Of a stretch of 64,000 bases of DNA, positions 28,701 to 37,592 are shown piece by piece (within the stretch, counting starts at the first letter, position 1; every line of letters starts with the position of its first letter). Source of the stretch: Geosporobacter ferrireducens (lineage in GTDB: Bacteria > Bacillota > Clostridia > Peptostreptococcales > Thermotaleaceae); contig NZ_CP017269.1 of the NCBI RefSeq assembly GCF_001750685.1, positions 4,443,416 through 4,507,415 on the forward strand, given 5' to 3'. A program made the translations under genes and the position numbers. The notes under the pieces are model-generated. The model searched no databases. It worked only from the letters and a program-made list of their open reading frames with translations, and had not been told where the DNA came from.

Positions 28701-29254
28701 CAACAGTGAATACGGGAGAATTGGTAGAATTAAAGGAAAATGAAGAAAACAGTGATCTGAGGGATGGCGCTTATGTGCGTCTGGCAGGGTTGATCATCCA
28801 TCGCATCAATAAAACCACAAAGAACAATAAAATAATGGCATTTGTTACATTAGAGGATCTGTACGGTACCGTAGAAGTACTGATCTTTCCAAATGTATAT
28901 GATAAATCAGCGAATCTCCTTTATGAAGACCAGGCTGTGGTGGTGGAAGGAAGAATTACTATGAAGGAAGAAGAAGAGCCAAAGTTGATTGCAGAGAAAA
29001 TACTGCCGTTAGTGAAGATGGACCATTCTTATAGCGGCCTCTCCTTAACAATATCGAGGGAGAAGGGACTTCAGGTGATCGAGAGAGTGAAACCTGTACT
29101 TCAGCAATGGAAGGGAAATGTACCCGTATATATCTATATCGAGGAACAAAATAAGAAACTTAAAGCCAATGCGGAGCTCTGGGTGGAAATCAACAGCAGC
29201 TTGATGGAGGAACTAAGAAAAATTCTTGGAGCTGAGTGTGTAAAAGTCTCATAA
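25784..29254 (+). CDS. dnaE: DNA polymerase III subunit alpha
   Basis: A 1156-residue replicative polymerase of the DnaE type. The N-terminal PHP domain begins VHLHVHTEYSLLDG; the polymerase core carries VGPGRGSAAGSIVAY and the catalytic aspartates of MPDIDIDFC; GVFQLESAGMRQFMKDLKP and the thumb/finger regions follow. The C-terminal OB-fold (LAGLIIHRINKTTKNNKIMAF) and tail are complete. Firmicutes also have PolC, with DnaE extending primers. The ATG at 25784 has GGGAGG six bases upstream. Gene order dnaE-pfkA-pyk is typical of Clostridia. Confidence 0.97.
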   Translation: MGEFVHLHVHTEYSLLDGFARIRDLAQMAKNMGMKAIAITDHGSMFGVIDFYKQAKKHGIKPIIGCEVYTAARRMNDRDPVKDKNQGHLVLLAKNMMGYKNIMKIVSLGYTQGFYYKPRIDFEVLENYSEGVIALSACLAGQVQRELLNGNFMAAKETALRLEKIFGKEHFYLELQDHDIEEQKTVNRELIKLSQETGIPLVATNDVHYLRQEDADSHDILLCIQTGKTVQDKDRLKFSTNAFYLKSPEEMEALFSYVPEALENTVKIANSCQVDFDFDQIHLPKYDVPEAEEPKDYLYRLCYEGLRERYGEGADQLKERLDYELNTIIDMGYVEYFLIVWDFIRYAKENNIMVGPGRGSAAGSIVAYVLGITDIDPIKYNLIFERFLNPERISMPDIDIDFCFERRQEVIDYVIQKYGQEKVAQIITFGTMAARAAIRDVGRAINLSYAEVDGIAKQIPMQLGMTIDKALEVNPSLKALYKENEQAKYLIDVARALEGMPRHASTHAAGVVISKEAVDEYVPLYMHEESITTQFTMGTLEELGLLKMDFLGLRNLTVIRDALDLIEKNHGVKIDFSNSNYDDPKVYELISRADTLGVFQLESAGMRQFMKDLKPDNFEDIIAGISLFRPGPMESIPRYIQYKNNPHMIQYLHPKLEPILNVTYGCLVYQEQVMQVVRDLGGYSYGRSDLVRRAMGKKKMEVMEQERQYFIHGKTDEAGNLEIAGCIRNGVPEDVANRIYDEMIDFAKYAFNKSHAAAYAVLGYQTAYLKCYYPVEFMAALLTSVMGNTSKVAQYIQDCKKMDMEILPPSINESGPKFTVENGKIRFGLMAVKNVGLGIIDAIVQARQDKGRYVSFMDFCEKVDSKEVNKRAIESLIRCGAFDHIGANRAQLLAIFERVIDGIQQDRRRNIEGQVSLFSNFDEVLPETVKEDVLPNVEEFPQKMLLAMEKETTGLYITGHPLAEFEEEILRLSTVNTGELVELKENEENSDLRDGAYVRLAGLIIHRINKTTKNNKIMAFVTLEDLYGTVEVLIFPNVYDKSANLLYEDQAVVVEGRITMKEEEEPKLIAEKILPLVKMDHSYSGLSLTISREKGLQVIERVKPVLQQWKGNVPVYIYIEEQNKKLKANAELWVEINSSLMEELRKILGAECVKVS

Positions 29255-29337
29255 TTCTGTTATGTACATGAAAAGGAAGGAAAATGAAAATAATATTTAG
29301 GAAGAAATTTGATTTCAATCTTTAGATGTATTGAAAT

Positions 29338-29364
29338 TTGACAAAAATTGAATTACAATAATAA
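29338..29364 (+). promoter_or_regulatory. Possible promoter upstream of the small pre-pfkA gene
   Basis: TTGACA (29338-29343) and TAATAA (29359-29364) with a 15-bp spacer. The -35 is perfect but the spacer is short. Confidence 0.35.
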
Positions 29365-29399
29365 GAAAAATCAAGTACTCCAAAAGGGAGGGCCAACTA

Positions 29400-29588
29400 A
29401 TGTGGACTGTAGTATATATGGCTCATAACCAAGCAGATGGCGAAAAGATAAAAGAACTGTTGGGCAGTGAAGGATTCTTAGTGAAAATTAGGGCAATTGG
29501 AAAAGAAGACGACAGAGTCTATGAAGTTTTGGTTCCCAATGGGGAAGTACAGGAAGCGCATGATGTATTGGTGGATTTAGGATATTAG
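29400..29588 (+). CDS. Small conserved protein upstream of pfkA (DUF2007-like)
   Basis: A 62-residue protein starting MWTVVYMAHNQADGEKIKELL and ending VLVDLGY. A short alpha/beta domain of this kind, taking an N-terminal strand, a helix and a second strand with YEVLVP, resembles DUF2007-type proteins, which are thought to have signalling roles. It is often found between dnaE and pfkA in Clostridia. GGGAGG precedes the ATG. Function unknown. Confidence 0.75.
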   Translation: MWTVVYMAHNQADGEKIKELLGSEGFLVKIRAIGKEDDRVYEVLVPNGEVQEAHDVLVDLGY

Positions 29589-29603
29589 TGATTATGATAT
29601 CAT

Positions 29604-29636
29604 AAGGGAAAGCCCCATCAAGGGAGGCTTTCCCTT
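29604..29636 (+). terminator. Long hairpin after the small gene, without a T-run
   Basis: AAGGGAAAGCC (29604-29614) pairs with GGCTTTCCCTT (29626-29636). The lack of a T-tract means it may be a weak terminator or an mRNA-stabilising hairpin before pfkA. Confidence 0.5.
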
Positions 29637-29693
29637 AAGAAATATGTAGGCACTTATCATAAGTTATTCAACCATGATACAAGGAGGGATACG

Positions 29694-30656
29694 ATGAAAA
29701 AAATCGGGGTTCTTACCAGTGGTGGGGATTCGCCGGGAATGAATGCTGCAATTCGGGCAGTCGTTCGAGCAGCTATTTATAATGATCTAAAAGTTGTAGG
29801 GATCAAAAGAGGCTATGAAGGTTTGATAAATGGAGACATAGAAAATATGAGCCTATCTTCTGTAGCTGATATCATTCACCGGGGCGGAACAATGCTGCGT
29901 ACCGCACGTAGCGAAGACTTTAAGACAGAAAAGGGTTTTAGCAAAGCATTAAATGTAATCAATATTTTTGGAATTGATGGTATTGTAGTCATAGGAGGGG
30001 ATGGATCCTTTAGAGGAGCAGAAAAACTGAGTCAAGCAGGAATTTCAACCATCGGTTTACCGGGAACCATAGACAATGATCTGGCATACACCGATTACAC
30101 AATTGGATTTGATACGGCCATTAATACCGTATTGAATGCCATCAGCAATATAAGGGATACTTCTACTTCTCATGGAAGGGCAAACATTATCGAGGTAATG
30201 GGAAGGCACTGTGGGGATATTGCACTATACGCGGGACTGGCCGGCGGTGCAGAGAGCATTATCGTACCGGAAGAAGAGTTCTCAATCGACGAGATCTGTA
30301 AGCGACTCATACAAGGTCGAAATAGAGGAAAACTACATAGTATTATTCTTCTTGCAGAAGGTGTCGTGAAAAATTCCTATGAGGTAGCCAGTGAAATTGA
30401 GGAGAAAACCGGTATAGAAACGAAACTAACAATATTAGGACATATTCAGAGAGGTGGAAGTCCAACTGCTTTTGACAGAATACTAGCTAGTCGAATGGCC
30501 GGAAAAGCAGTAGAACTAATTCTAGATAATAAGAGCAGCAGAGTAATTGGGATAAAAGGAAATGAAATCATCGACATGGATATATCAGAAGCGTTGACAA
30601 TCGAAAAGAAGCTAAATCAAGATATATATCGATTAGCTAAAGTACTATCAATATAA
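29694..30656 (+). CDS. pfkA: ATP-dependent 6-phosphofructokinase
   Basis: A 320-residue glycolytic enzyme making fructose-1,6-bisphosphate. The N-terminal [18 protein letters not shown] contains the ATP-binding glycines (GGD, as in ATP- rather than pyrophosphate-dependent forms). [12 protein letters not shown] and the catalytic [19 protein letters not shown] are intact, and [15 protein letters not shown] is conserved near the C-terminus. Length is standard. The gene sits 16 bases before pyk, so the two glycolytic kinases are co-transcribed. Confidence 0.97.
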   Translation: MKKIGVLTSGGDSPGMNAAIRAVVRAAIYNDLKVVGIKRGYEGLINGDIENMSLSSVADIIHRGGTMLRTARSEDFKTEKGFSKALNVINIFGIDGIVVIGGDGSFRGAEKLSQAGISTIGLPGTIDNDLAYTDYTIGFDTAINTVLNAISNIRDTSTSHGRANIIEVMGRHCGDIALYAGLAGGAESIIVPEEEFSIDEICKRLIQGRNRGKLHSIILLAEGVVKNSYEVASEIEEKTGIETKLTILGHIQRGGSPTAFDRILASRMAGKAVELILDNKSSRVIGIKGNEIIDMDISEALTIEKKLNQDIYRLAKVLSI

Positions 30657-30672
30657 AAGGGGGTATTTACTG

Positions 30673-32430
30673 ATGAGAAAAACAAAGATTGTTTGTACAA
30701 TCGGCCCAGCTAGTGAAAAACATGAAATATTAAAGCAGTTGGTTGAACATGGTATGAATGTAGCAAGATTAAATTTTTCCCATGGCAGCCATGAAGAGCA
30801 TTTAAAGAGAATAGAAGTGGTTAAGGAAGTAAGAAAAGAGATGAATGCGCCTGTAGCTATCCTCTTAGATACAAAGGGTCCGGAGATAAGAACAGGGAAA
30901 TTTAAAGACCCTGAAGTTCTGCTGGAACAAGGCAAAGAGTACACGCTAACTACCAGAGATATACTTGGAGATGAAACCATTAGCAATATCAGCTATGAGG
31001 GATTGCCAGCAGATGTAGTGCAGGGCAATAGAATCCTTATTGATGATGGTCTTGTAGAACTGGAAGTATTAGAGGTTGTTAACGATACAGATATCCGTTG
31101 CCGCATAAATAATTCGGGTACGATTAAGAACCACAAGGGCGTAAATGTTCCCGGGGTTAAAATCAATTTACCTGCTATCACAAAAAAAGATGCAGATGAT
31201 ATCATTTTTGGCATCGAAAATGGTATCGACTTTATTGCTGCCTCCTTTGTGAGAAAGGCACAGGATGTTTATGAGATCCGTAGAATTTTAGAAGAACATA
31301 ATGCAGCAGACATACAGATCATTTCTAAAATTGAGAATCAAGAAGGCGTGGACAATATTGATGATATTATTGAGGTATCTGACGGCATCATGGTGGCTAG
31401 AGGAGATCTAGGGGTAGAGATTCCAACAGAGCAAATCCCCCTTGTTCAGAAAATGATTATAAAGAAATGTAATGCGGTAGGAAAACCGGTTATTACAGCA
31501 ACTCAAATGCTTGATTCCATGATTCGAAATCCAAGACCGACACGTGCTGAGGTAACGGATGTTGCAAATGCAATTTTTGATGGAACAGACGCCATTATGC
31601 TGTCTGGGGAAACGGCGGCAGGGAAATATCCTTTGGAATCAGTAAAAACGATGGCCAATATAGCCAAGACAACTGAGGATTCATTGGATTATCGCGGCAT
31701 TCTAAGGGAAAAAGGGGTTGGTAAAGAAAAGAGCATCACGGATGCAGTGAGCCATGCAACTTGTACCAGTGCTCAAGATTTGGGTGCATCAGCGATTATT
31801 ACGTCCACTTCATCAGGCTTTACTGCCAGAATGGTATCTAAATTCAGACCGAAGGCACCGATTATTGCAACAACTACCAGCCATAAAGTTGCACGACAGC
31901 TGGTCTTAACGTGGAATACCTATCCTATCGTTACAAAAGAGGGAGAATCTACTGACGAGGTATTTGATTTAGCCATTAAAGAAGCTTTAAAGTATAAGTA
32001 TATCAAGTGCGGAGATCTTATCGTGATTACTGCCGGCGTCCCTGTAGGTGTGGCAGGTACAACTAATACGATCAAGGTGCAAATCGTAGGAGAGGTACTG
32101 CTCAAGGGAATGGGTATCGGAAAAAAATCCGCCATCGGGAAAGTGTGTATCGTAAAAGATGCAGAAGAAGCAGCAGTCAAGTTTGAAGAGGGCAGTATAC
32201 TTGTAACAACAGCTACAGACAGTGATATGGTTCCATATATGGAGAAAGCAGCCGGTATTATTGTTGAAGAAGGCGGATTGACTTCTCATGCTGCTATTGT
32301 AGGCTTGCATTTAGGAAAACCTACGATTGTTGGAGCGACTGACGCAACATCGATATTAAAAGATGGTGGAACTATTACGTTAGATAGTATTAGGGGACTA
32401 GCGTACAGGGGAAAAGCAAACGTATTATAG
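30673..32430 (+). CDS. pyk: Pyruvate kinase with C-terminal PEP-utilising domain
   Basis: A 585-residue enzyme converting phosphoenolpyruvate and ADP to pyruvate and ATP. The N-terminal RKTKIVCTIGPASE, LDTKGPEIRTGKF, the active-site IISKIENQEG and MVARGDLGVEI, and ATQMLDSM are all present. Residues beyond ~475 form the extra C-terminal sequence typical of Bacillus/Clostridium pyruvate kinases, a PEP-utiliser-like domain with EEGGLTSHAAIVGLHLGKP. A strong terminator follows. Confidence 0.97.
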   Translation: MRKTKIVCTIGPASEKHEILKQLVEHGMNVARLNFSHGSHEEHLKRIEVVKEVRKEMNAPVAILLDTKGPEIRTGKFKDPEVLLEQGKEYTLTTRDILGDETISNISYEGLPADVVQGNRILIDDGLVELEVLEVVNDTDIRCRINNSGTIKNHKGVNVPGVKINLPAITKKDADDIIFGIENGIDFIAASFVRKAQDVYEIRRILEEHNAADIQIISKIENQEGVDNIDDIIEVSDGIMVARGDLGVEIPTEQIPLVQKMIIKKCNAVGKPVITATQMLDSMIRNPRPTRAEVTDVANAIFDGTDAIMLSGETAAGKYPLESVKTMANIAKTTEDSLDYRGILREKGVGKEKSITDAVSHATCTSAQDLGASAIITSTSSGFTARMVSKFRPKAPIIATTTSHKVARQLVLTWNTYPIVTKEGESTDEVFDLAIKEALKYKYIKCGDLIVITAGVPVGVAGTTNTIKVQIVGEVLLKGMGIGKKSAIGKVCIVKDAEEAAVKFEEGSILVTTATDSDMVPYMEKAAGIIVEEGGLTSHAAIVGLHLGKPTIVGATDATSILKDGGTITLDSIRGLAYRGKANVL

Positions 32431-32433
32431 CAT

Positions 32434-32469
32434 AAAAAAATAACCGAAGGATGCTTCGGTTATTTTTTT
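32434..32469. terminator. Terminator after pyk
   Basis: A 16-bp stem (32434-32449 with 32454-32469) with core ATAACCGAAG / CTTCGGTTAT, flanked by A- and T-runs, so bidirectional in form. Confidence 0.92.
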
Positions 32470-32554
32470 ATCTATGAAATGAAGGGAAAACAAATTGATA
32501 TGAAGAATAATGATTAGACATACTATTATTGACTAGGAATAAGGAGGATTTTTG

Positions 32555-32974
32555 ATGCATATCAATGATGCAAGAATTCGCGTTCGATATCAGGAAACAG
32601 ACCAGATGGGCGTTGTGTATCATGGAAACTACTATACATGGTTTGAAGTAGGGAGAGCTGAGTTTTTTAGATCTTTAGGATATACATATAAAAAACTGGA
32701 GGAAGAAGGCATCATTATGCCTGTTATTGAAAGTCAGTGCTTCTATAGAGCTTCAGCTAAATATGATGATGAGATATTGGTTCGTACAAAGATTCGCGCT
32801 TTAAAAGGTGTAAGATTGCAGTTTGCTTATCAAATTATTCGAAAGTTAGACGAAGAAATTTTAGCTGAGGGAAAAACGGTGCATGCCTTTGTTGACAAAC
32901 AGTTGAAACCTGTTAATTTTAAAAAAGTAAATTCGAGCATGTGGAAGTTGCTGCAAGAATGTACAGAGGAGTGA
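32555..32974 (+). CDS. Acyl-CoA thioesterase, YbgC/FadM type (hotdog fold)
   Basis: A 139-residue hotdog thioesterase. The N-terminal VRYQETDQMGVVYHGNYYTWFEVGR carries the catalytic Asp-containing motif of the 4-hydroxybenzoyl-CoA thioesterase group. The physiological acyl-CoA is unknown. The ATG at 32555 lies seven bases after AAGGAGG; the TTG just before it is not needed. It is six bases from fxsA. Confidence 0.9.
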   Translation: MHINDARIRVRYQETDQMGVVYHGNYYTWFEVGRAEFFRSLGYTYKKLEEEGIIMPVIESQCFYRASAKYDDEILVRTKIRALKGVRLQFAYQIIRKLDEEILAEGKTVHAFVDKQLKPVNFKKVNSSMWKLLQECTEE

Positions 32975-32980
32975 TAAAAA

Positions 32981-33379
32981 ATGTTCATGCGTTTATTGCT
33001 GCTGTTTACCTTAGTCCCTTTGGCGGAGTTGTTCATTCTATTAAAACTGAATAAATATATCGGCCTAGGATATACTTTTGGTATTGTGATTCTAACGGGA
33101 ATTGTAGGAGCTTATCTCGCAAAGTCGCAAGGGCGGCAAATATGGTTTCGCTTGCGTTACGAAATGGGAGAGGGAAGAATGCCGGGAGATGAGTTGATTA
33201 ATGGGTTATGTGTATTGGTTGGCGGGGCAATGCTTCTGACACCGGGAATTTTGACCGACAGCTTGGGCTTTATACTTGTTATACCGGGAACGCGAGAGTT
33301 AGCAAAAGCGCTCATAAAAAGGAAGCTGGAGCAGATGATGGCGAATGGAAATAATACAATTTATTTCAAAAGATTTTAG
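32981..33379 (+). CDS. fxsA: FxsA-family membrane protein
   Basis: A 132-residue membrane protein with two N-terminal helices (FTLVPLAELFILLKL and GYTFGIVILTGIVGAYLAKSQG) and a further hydrophobic segment, LVGGAMLLTPGILTDSLGFIL. The last is diagnostic for FxsA, known in E. coli for suppressing F exclusion of phage T7. The native role is unknown. GAGGAG precedes the ATG. It is probably co-transcribed with the thioesterase gene. Confidence 0.88.
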   Translation: MFMRLLLLFTLVPLAELFILLKLNKYIGLGYTFGIVILTGIVGAYLAKSQGRQIWFRLRYEMGEGRMPGDELINGLCVLVGGAMLLTPGILTDSLGFILVIPGTRELAKALIKRKLEQMMANGNNTIYFKRF

Positions 33380-33552
33380 ACGAAAAAAATTTCCAGTATT
33401 TTAACGATTTTTAGCTGGTATAAAATTCAATTTTATGTATAATAATCTATAATAGCTTTTTGATATTTGAAAAATAGGTGATAACTGATTCTTCTATTTA
33501 TTATTCTTGAATGGCACATGCTACAGGTGCCTAATTTTTTTGCATAAAATAA

Positions 33553-33577
33553 GACTTGAGGATAGACCCCTCAAGTC
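33553..33577 (-). terminator. Probable terminator of the GerMN gene (minus strand)
   Basis: GACTTGAGG (33553-33561) pairs with CCTCAAGTC (33569-33577). Read on the minus strand the stem is followed by TTATTTTAT, fitting termination of the gene that ends at 33698. Confidence 0.5.
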
Positions 33578-33638
33578 CTATGAAATAGAATGTTTATGTG
33601 TAGATTGTAAATATATCTTTTGATGAAGACTGGTTTTT

Positions 33639-33664
33639 GTAGGGGCAGGCCTTGTGTCTGCCCG
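33639..33664 (+). repeat. REP-like hairpin element
   Basis: GTAGGGGCAGGC followed by a 5-nt loop and GTCTGCCCG makes a hairpin of the same form as the two elements at 1676-1749. It lies in the 318-bp space between fxsA and the GerMN gene, which otherwise holds only the terminator at 33553. Confidence 0.6.
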
Positions 33665-33697
33665 TTATGACGAGTTTGATAGATAAACATCCAACAA

Positions 33698-35017
33698 CTA
33701 TCTTTCAGGATTGATAAACAGAGGTCTTTTTATTGCCTGGGAAAGGCTGATGCCGGCAAAGGAATCTACAGCATTTCCTTCAACTTTGATTTGTACCTTG
33801 TCAATACCGTCAATACTGGTAAAGCTATAGAGAATTGCATCGATTATCATTCTTTGTAGATCTGTACGGCTTGGATGTGCATCTAAAAATTCTTTACTTA
33901 AGTTTAGGGCTAAAACCTTATTATGAACAGCAAAGTCAAGAAGCTCTATTTGACTTGGGAGCACTGCCTTTAGGTTTATTGCAGCAGTGCCTTGTACTTC
34001 AGCCGTTTTTAGTCCTGTAAAAACTTCCTGAACCAGCGTATCTCTGTCTTTAGACTGCATGCGATAAGGGACTAGCAGCATTCGATCTTTTTGATTGTCA
34101 TAGGCTAAATATATCTTTGGTGCTTTATCCGCTGTGAATATGGTTCGAGTACCTACGCCGTGGAACAATTCATCGGATTCTTTGCCATCCACTAGGAACT
34201 TTATCCGGTTGATGCCGGAAACAGCCGTTAATGATTGAATAATGCCGTCACTGGCAAGACTTGCAACGCTGGAACCTTGAGCAGCCTGCACTGCATCAGC
34301 GGTCCAGTTGACGGTAAGGAGATCTTTTGTGACACTAAGCTTTTTTACTTCCGGCACCGGTAAGCCAGTTAGGCCTAAAGCTGGATCAGGACCCGTACGC
34401 AATTGATCGATCACCGTGCGCAAGACAGCACGATCATAAGGAACTACACGGGTTACTGGGATAAGGTACTGATAGTCTGAATCGGTAAAGCCTAAATGAA
34501 GGGCCATCGTACCTTGGGCGATGCTGTTGGAAGCCGGGATGTATTTTGCAATAGAAACATAGGATACATTCAATATAAAAGGTTTTGCTTTTTTGAGCTC
34601 CTGGGCCAGTGAGCGAATATGGAAAACATAATTTCCATTAGGAAGATTAAGCTTTTGCTGTGATATGTCCAGGGTGTATTCCAAATTTTCTTCAACGGCG
34701 CTGGATAACTCATTTGTTTCTATTATGAGATCGTTGCCGTTAATGTTGGCAATTTGCTGATTATCTTGAAAAACTTCTAAAAGGAGCCTTTGATCGCCTT
34801 CGTAAGTTAACTCCATAGGGGTTATACCATGGATCTCAAGTTGAATTGTCGAAGGATTTTCCAAGCTATCGGTATTCAAATTAGTAACATATGATATACT
34901 TGTATTCGTAGATGGGAGTGGCAGAGAGAAGTCAAATGCATCTACATTTACAGGGATACCGGAAGCAGTAATACAAATAATAAAGACGAGAAACAGATTA
35001 AAGATTGACCTTAGCAT
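33698..35017 (-). CDS. GerMN-domain lipid- or wall-associated protein (sporulation/germination type)
   Basis: A 439-residue exported protein. The ATG at 35017 has AAGGAG upstream and is followed by a signal peptide (MLRSIFNLFLVFIICITASG). After ~160 residues of a beta-rich region come two GerMN domains at ~175-280 and ~300-410, shown by YLIPVTRVVP...LRTVIDQLRTGP and, in the second, MLLVPYRMQSKDRDTLVQEV...LRAV-type repeats. GerMN domains occur in GerM of Bacillus, needed for sporulation and germination, and probably bind wall or protein partners. No spore-specific promoter was identified. Confidence 0.85.
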   Translation of the reverse strand: MLRSIFNLFLVFIICITASGIPVNVDAFDFSLPLPSTNTSISYVTNLNTDSLENPSTIQLEIHGITPMELTYEGDQRLLLEVFQDNQQIANINGNDLIIETNELSSAVEENLEYTLDISQQKLNLPNGNYVFHIRSLAQELKKAKPFILNVSYVSIAKYIPASNSIAQGTMALHLGFTDSDYQYLIPVTRVVPYDRAVLRTVIDQLRTGPDPALGLTGLPVPEVKKLSVTKDLLTVNWTADAVQAAQGSSVASLASDGIIQSLTAVSGINRIKFLVDGKESDELFHGVGTRTIFTADKAPKIYLAYDNQKDRMLLVPYRMQSKDRDTLVQEVFTGLKTAEVQGTAAINLKAVLPSQIELLDFAVHNKVLALNLSKEFLDAHPSRTDLQRMIIDAILYSFTSIDGIDKVQIKVEGNAVDSFAGISLSQAIKRPLFINPER

Positions 35018-35197
35018 GTAATCACTCCTTTGTCCATTGGAGCTTGTCTCACAAGCACCCTTATTTACATTATAAGGCATAAAAGCAAAAGGGAAAAGTA
35101 TTACCCTTTAACATATTTAACCAATAACAGATAATATGGAGCAAAAATCTAAGGGCTTCGACAGCATCACAAGATGAATAAATGAGGTGGAATACAT

Positions 35198-36580
35198 ATG
35201 ATGAATGAAATACTAAAAAAGAACGAAAAACACCTGATTACGATAGAAGATATTGGCCATAACGGAGAAGGAATCGGCCGTATTGCGGGAATGACCGTGT
35301 TTGTGGTGGATGGTGTACCGGGAGATCTTTTAAAGATAAAGATCGAGGAAGTGAAAAAGAACTATGCTGCCGGAAGGATCATCAAGATTGTAAATCCTTC
35401 AGAAAACAGAGTTCAACCCATCTGCCCCATCGCAGAAGTTTGCGGGGGCTGCCAAATCCAGCAGATTGATTATGCTGCGCAGCTGCAGCTTAAAACTAAT
35501 CGGGTACGCGCGAATATTGAAAGGATCGGAAAACTGGAGAATGTGATTATACATAATACATTAGGCATGAAGTCGCCGGCCCGTTACCGGAATAAAGCCC
35601 AGTTTCCTGTAGGAAGATCAGGAGCGCAGGCGATCATTGGTTTCTATAAAAAAGGAAGTCATGAGATTGTTGATACAGAGAGCTGTCATATCCAGCATGA
35701 AATCAATGATCAGTTGATAGCCATTATAAAAACTTATATTGTAGAACATCAGGTTTCTACCTATGACGAAAAAACTGGCCACGGTCTGCTGCGCCACGTT
35801 CTTACAAAGGTGGGCTTCTCTACAGGTGAAATTATGGTTATTTTAGTGACTAACGGAAGAGAATTGCCCGGAAAAGAGGCGTTAATTAAGGATCTAACTG
35901 CAAAAATACCAGGACTCAAAAGTGTTGTGCAAAACATAAATACCAAGAAGGGCAATACCATTTTAGGCAGAGAATGCATCACTCTCTATGGCAGTGATCA
36001 GATTGTAGATACATTGGGAGGATTGAGGTTTAATATTTCGCCTTTGTCCTTCTTCCAGGTCAATCCTATGCAGACTGAGGTGCTCTATGGAAAGGCGCTG
36101 GAGTATGCAGGACTGACGGGCAAGGAAACTGTCTTTGACGTCTATTGCGGGATTGGGACAATCTCATTGTTTTTGGCGAAGAAGGCCAAGCATGTCTATG
36201 GAATAGAAGTGGTGGAGGCAGCCATCGAAGATGCGAAAGAAAATGCCCGAATCAATGATATTGAAAATGTGACCTTTTATGCAGGTGAGGCGGAAGAAGT
36301 CGTGCCAAAGCTTTATAGGGAGGGCATACAAGCTGATGTGGTAGTGGTAGATCCTCCGAGAAAGGGCTGCGATGAAAAGGTGTTGGATACGATTGTAAAG
36401 ATGAATCCACAAAGAGTGGTGTATGTATCCTGCAATCCTGCCACCCTAGCAAGGGATCTGAGGTATCTGGAGGATCGGGGATATCATACAGTTGAAGTAC
36501 AGCCAGTGGATATGTTTCCGCATACATCGCACGTTGAGTGCGTAATAATGATGACGTATTGTGGTTCTAAAGGAAAATAA
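35198..36580 (+). CDS. rlmD: 23S rRNA (uracil-C5)-methyltransferase RlmD (RumA type)
   Basis: A 460-residue SAM- and iron-sulfur-dependent methyltransferase. An N-terminal TRAM domain (~15-70) is followed by the 4Fe-4S cysteines (CPIAEVCGGC), then SAM motif VFDVYCGIGTISLFL and the catalytic-Cys region VSCNPATLARDL. The 3' end encodes HTSHVECVIMM then a short variable tail. The core CACGTTGAG of that HVE motif (36530-36538) is repeated three times further right with other tails. This suggests that the last 14 codons came with an integrated element. The 3' end of rumA is a known integration site for streptococcal integrative elements. Confidence 0.93.
   Translation: MMNEILKKNEKHLITIEDIGHNGEGIGRIAGMTVFVVDGVPGDLLKIKIEEVKKNYAAGRIIKIVNPSENRVQPICPIAEVCGGCQIQQIDYAAQLQLKTNRVRANIERIGKLENVIIHNTLGMKSPARYRNKAQFPVGRSGAQAIIGFYKKGSHEIVDTESCHIQHEINDQLIAIIKTYIVEHQVSTYDEKTGHGLLRHVLTKVGFSTGEIMVILVTNGRELPGKEALIKDLTAKIPGLKSVVQNINTKKGNTILGRECITLYGSDQIVDTLGGLRFNISPLSFFQVNPMQTEVLYGKALEYAGLTGKETVFDVYCGIGTISLFLAKKAKHVYGIEVVEAAIEDAKENARINDIENVTFYAGEAEEVVPKLYREGIQADVVVVDPPRKGCDEKVLDTIVKMNPQRVVYVSCNPATLARDLRYLEDRGYHTVEVQPVDMFPHTSHVECVIMMTYCGSKGK
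36530..36580 (+). repeat. rlmD 3'-end integration core, copy 1 (attL-like, within rlmD)
   Basis: CACGTTGAG at 36530-36538 encodes HVE in the rlmD frame. The rest of the tail to the stop codon is taken as the left arm of the first integrated element. Confidence 0.6.
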
Positions 36581-36633
36581 GGCAGGTATACCACAACATG
36601 TAGTGGTTTTGAAGCTAAAAATGAGCAAAAATT

Positions 36634-36668
36634 AGGGTCAAAAACTGCATTTTTTAACCCTGTTTTTT
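36634..36668 (+). terminator. Terminator after rlmD
   Basis: AGGGT (36634-36638) and ACCCT (36657-36661) pair, extended by A/T pairs inside, and are followed by GTTTTTT. Confidence 0.6.
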
Positions 36669-36832
36669 GGGGCGTTTCATAGATGACATTCGGTATTTCA
36701 GAGTCCATGCTTGAATTTCCCATAGCTGGACAATAAAATGATAAAGGATAGTATAGAACACATAAATAAACAGGGAATTTATCAAATGGTTGAACAGAAC
36801 AACAATACTATTAATTTATGTTGAGGTAAAAG

Positions 36833-37546
36833 ATGGATGATAAAACAATTATTCATTTTGGGCTAACTATGTCATTAAGAACTCGTGGTTACAAATTAAC
36901 CCGTGAGAATTATGCTATTATTTCAAATAAGAGTACACATGGAAAAAATATGATATATATACAGGCACTGAAAAGGAACGATGAGAAACTTATAAAGGCT
37001 TATTCTGAGATTTATGCTGATAAAGAAGGGCTTATTTATAGAGATGATTGGTGTAAAAAGCATTTAATCGAAGTTGTGCAGAATTTTGACCTCAATATGA
37101 ATTTCTTTGAGAGATTGGACCATGTTAAGTTTGAGGATGAAGTAGCACAATTTCTTAAGAAAGCTAGGTTTTTTGAAATTACAGACTTGAGCGAATATTC
37201 CTGCCCGGGATATTATGTAATGATTCTTGATAAATATTGTCAACTTTATGTTGGAACTACGGGAGATATTAAGAATAGAATCAGACAGCATTGGGCGGGA
37301 GGTAAGTTGAAATTTGACAGGTTGATATGCGGCCAAATTACTAAGTCAAAGTTATCTATTGATAGTTTTAGAGCATTGGATACGACAAGAATACTTGTTT
37401 ATCCAACTGATGATATATATTGTAAAGAAGATGAATTTATTAATTGTTTTTCAAATGAATTTGTATGTAATAGAATAGGTGGAGTAAACATGGAATTTGG
37501 TGTATTAAGTGCTTCGGCAAATATGAAAACAAGGGACTTAGAATAA
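36833..37546 (+). CDS. GIY-YIG nuclease domain protein
   Basis: A 237-residue protein. Residues ~125-160 carry the GIY-YIG signature as GYYVMILD...QLYVGTTGDIKNRIRQHW, with the two conserved tyrosines, Gly and Arg, and EDEFINCFSNEFVCNRIGG supplies the later Glu and Asn. The N-terminal ~120 residues are unlike known domains to me. Such single-domain nucleases occur in mobile elements and in repair or restriction. It is the first gene after rlmD and starts the accessory region. GAGGT precedes the ATG. Confidence 0.8.
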   Translation: MDDKTIIHFGLTMSLRTRGYKLTRENYAIISNKSTHGKNMIYIQALKRNDEKLIKAYSEIYADKEGLIYRDDWCKKHLIEVVQNFDLNMNFFERLDHVKFEDEVAQFLKKARFFEITDLSEYSCPGYYVMILDKYCQLYVGTTGDIKNRIRQHWAGGKLKFDRLICGQITKSKLSIDSFRALDTTRILVYPTDDIYCKEDEFINCFSNEFVCNRIGGVNMEFGVLSASANMKTRDLE

Positions 37547-37592
37547 ACAAATTTCAATTCATCGATGATTTGATGAGGATAGAGGTGACACA

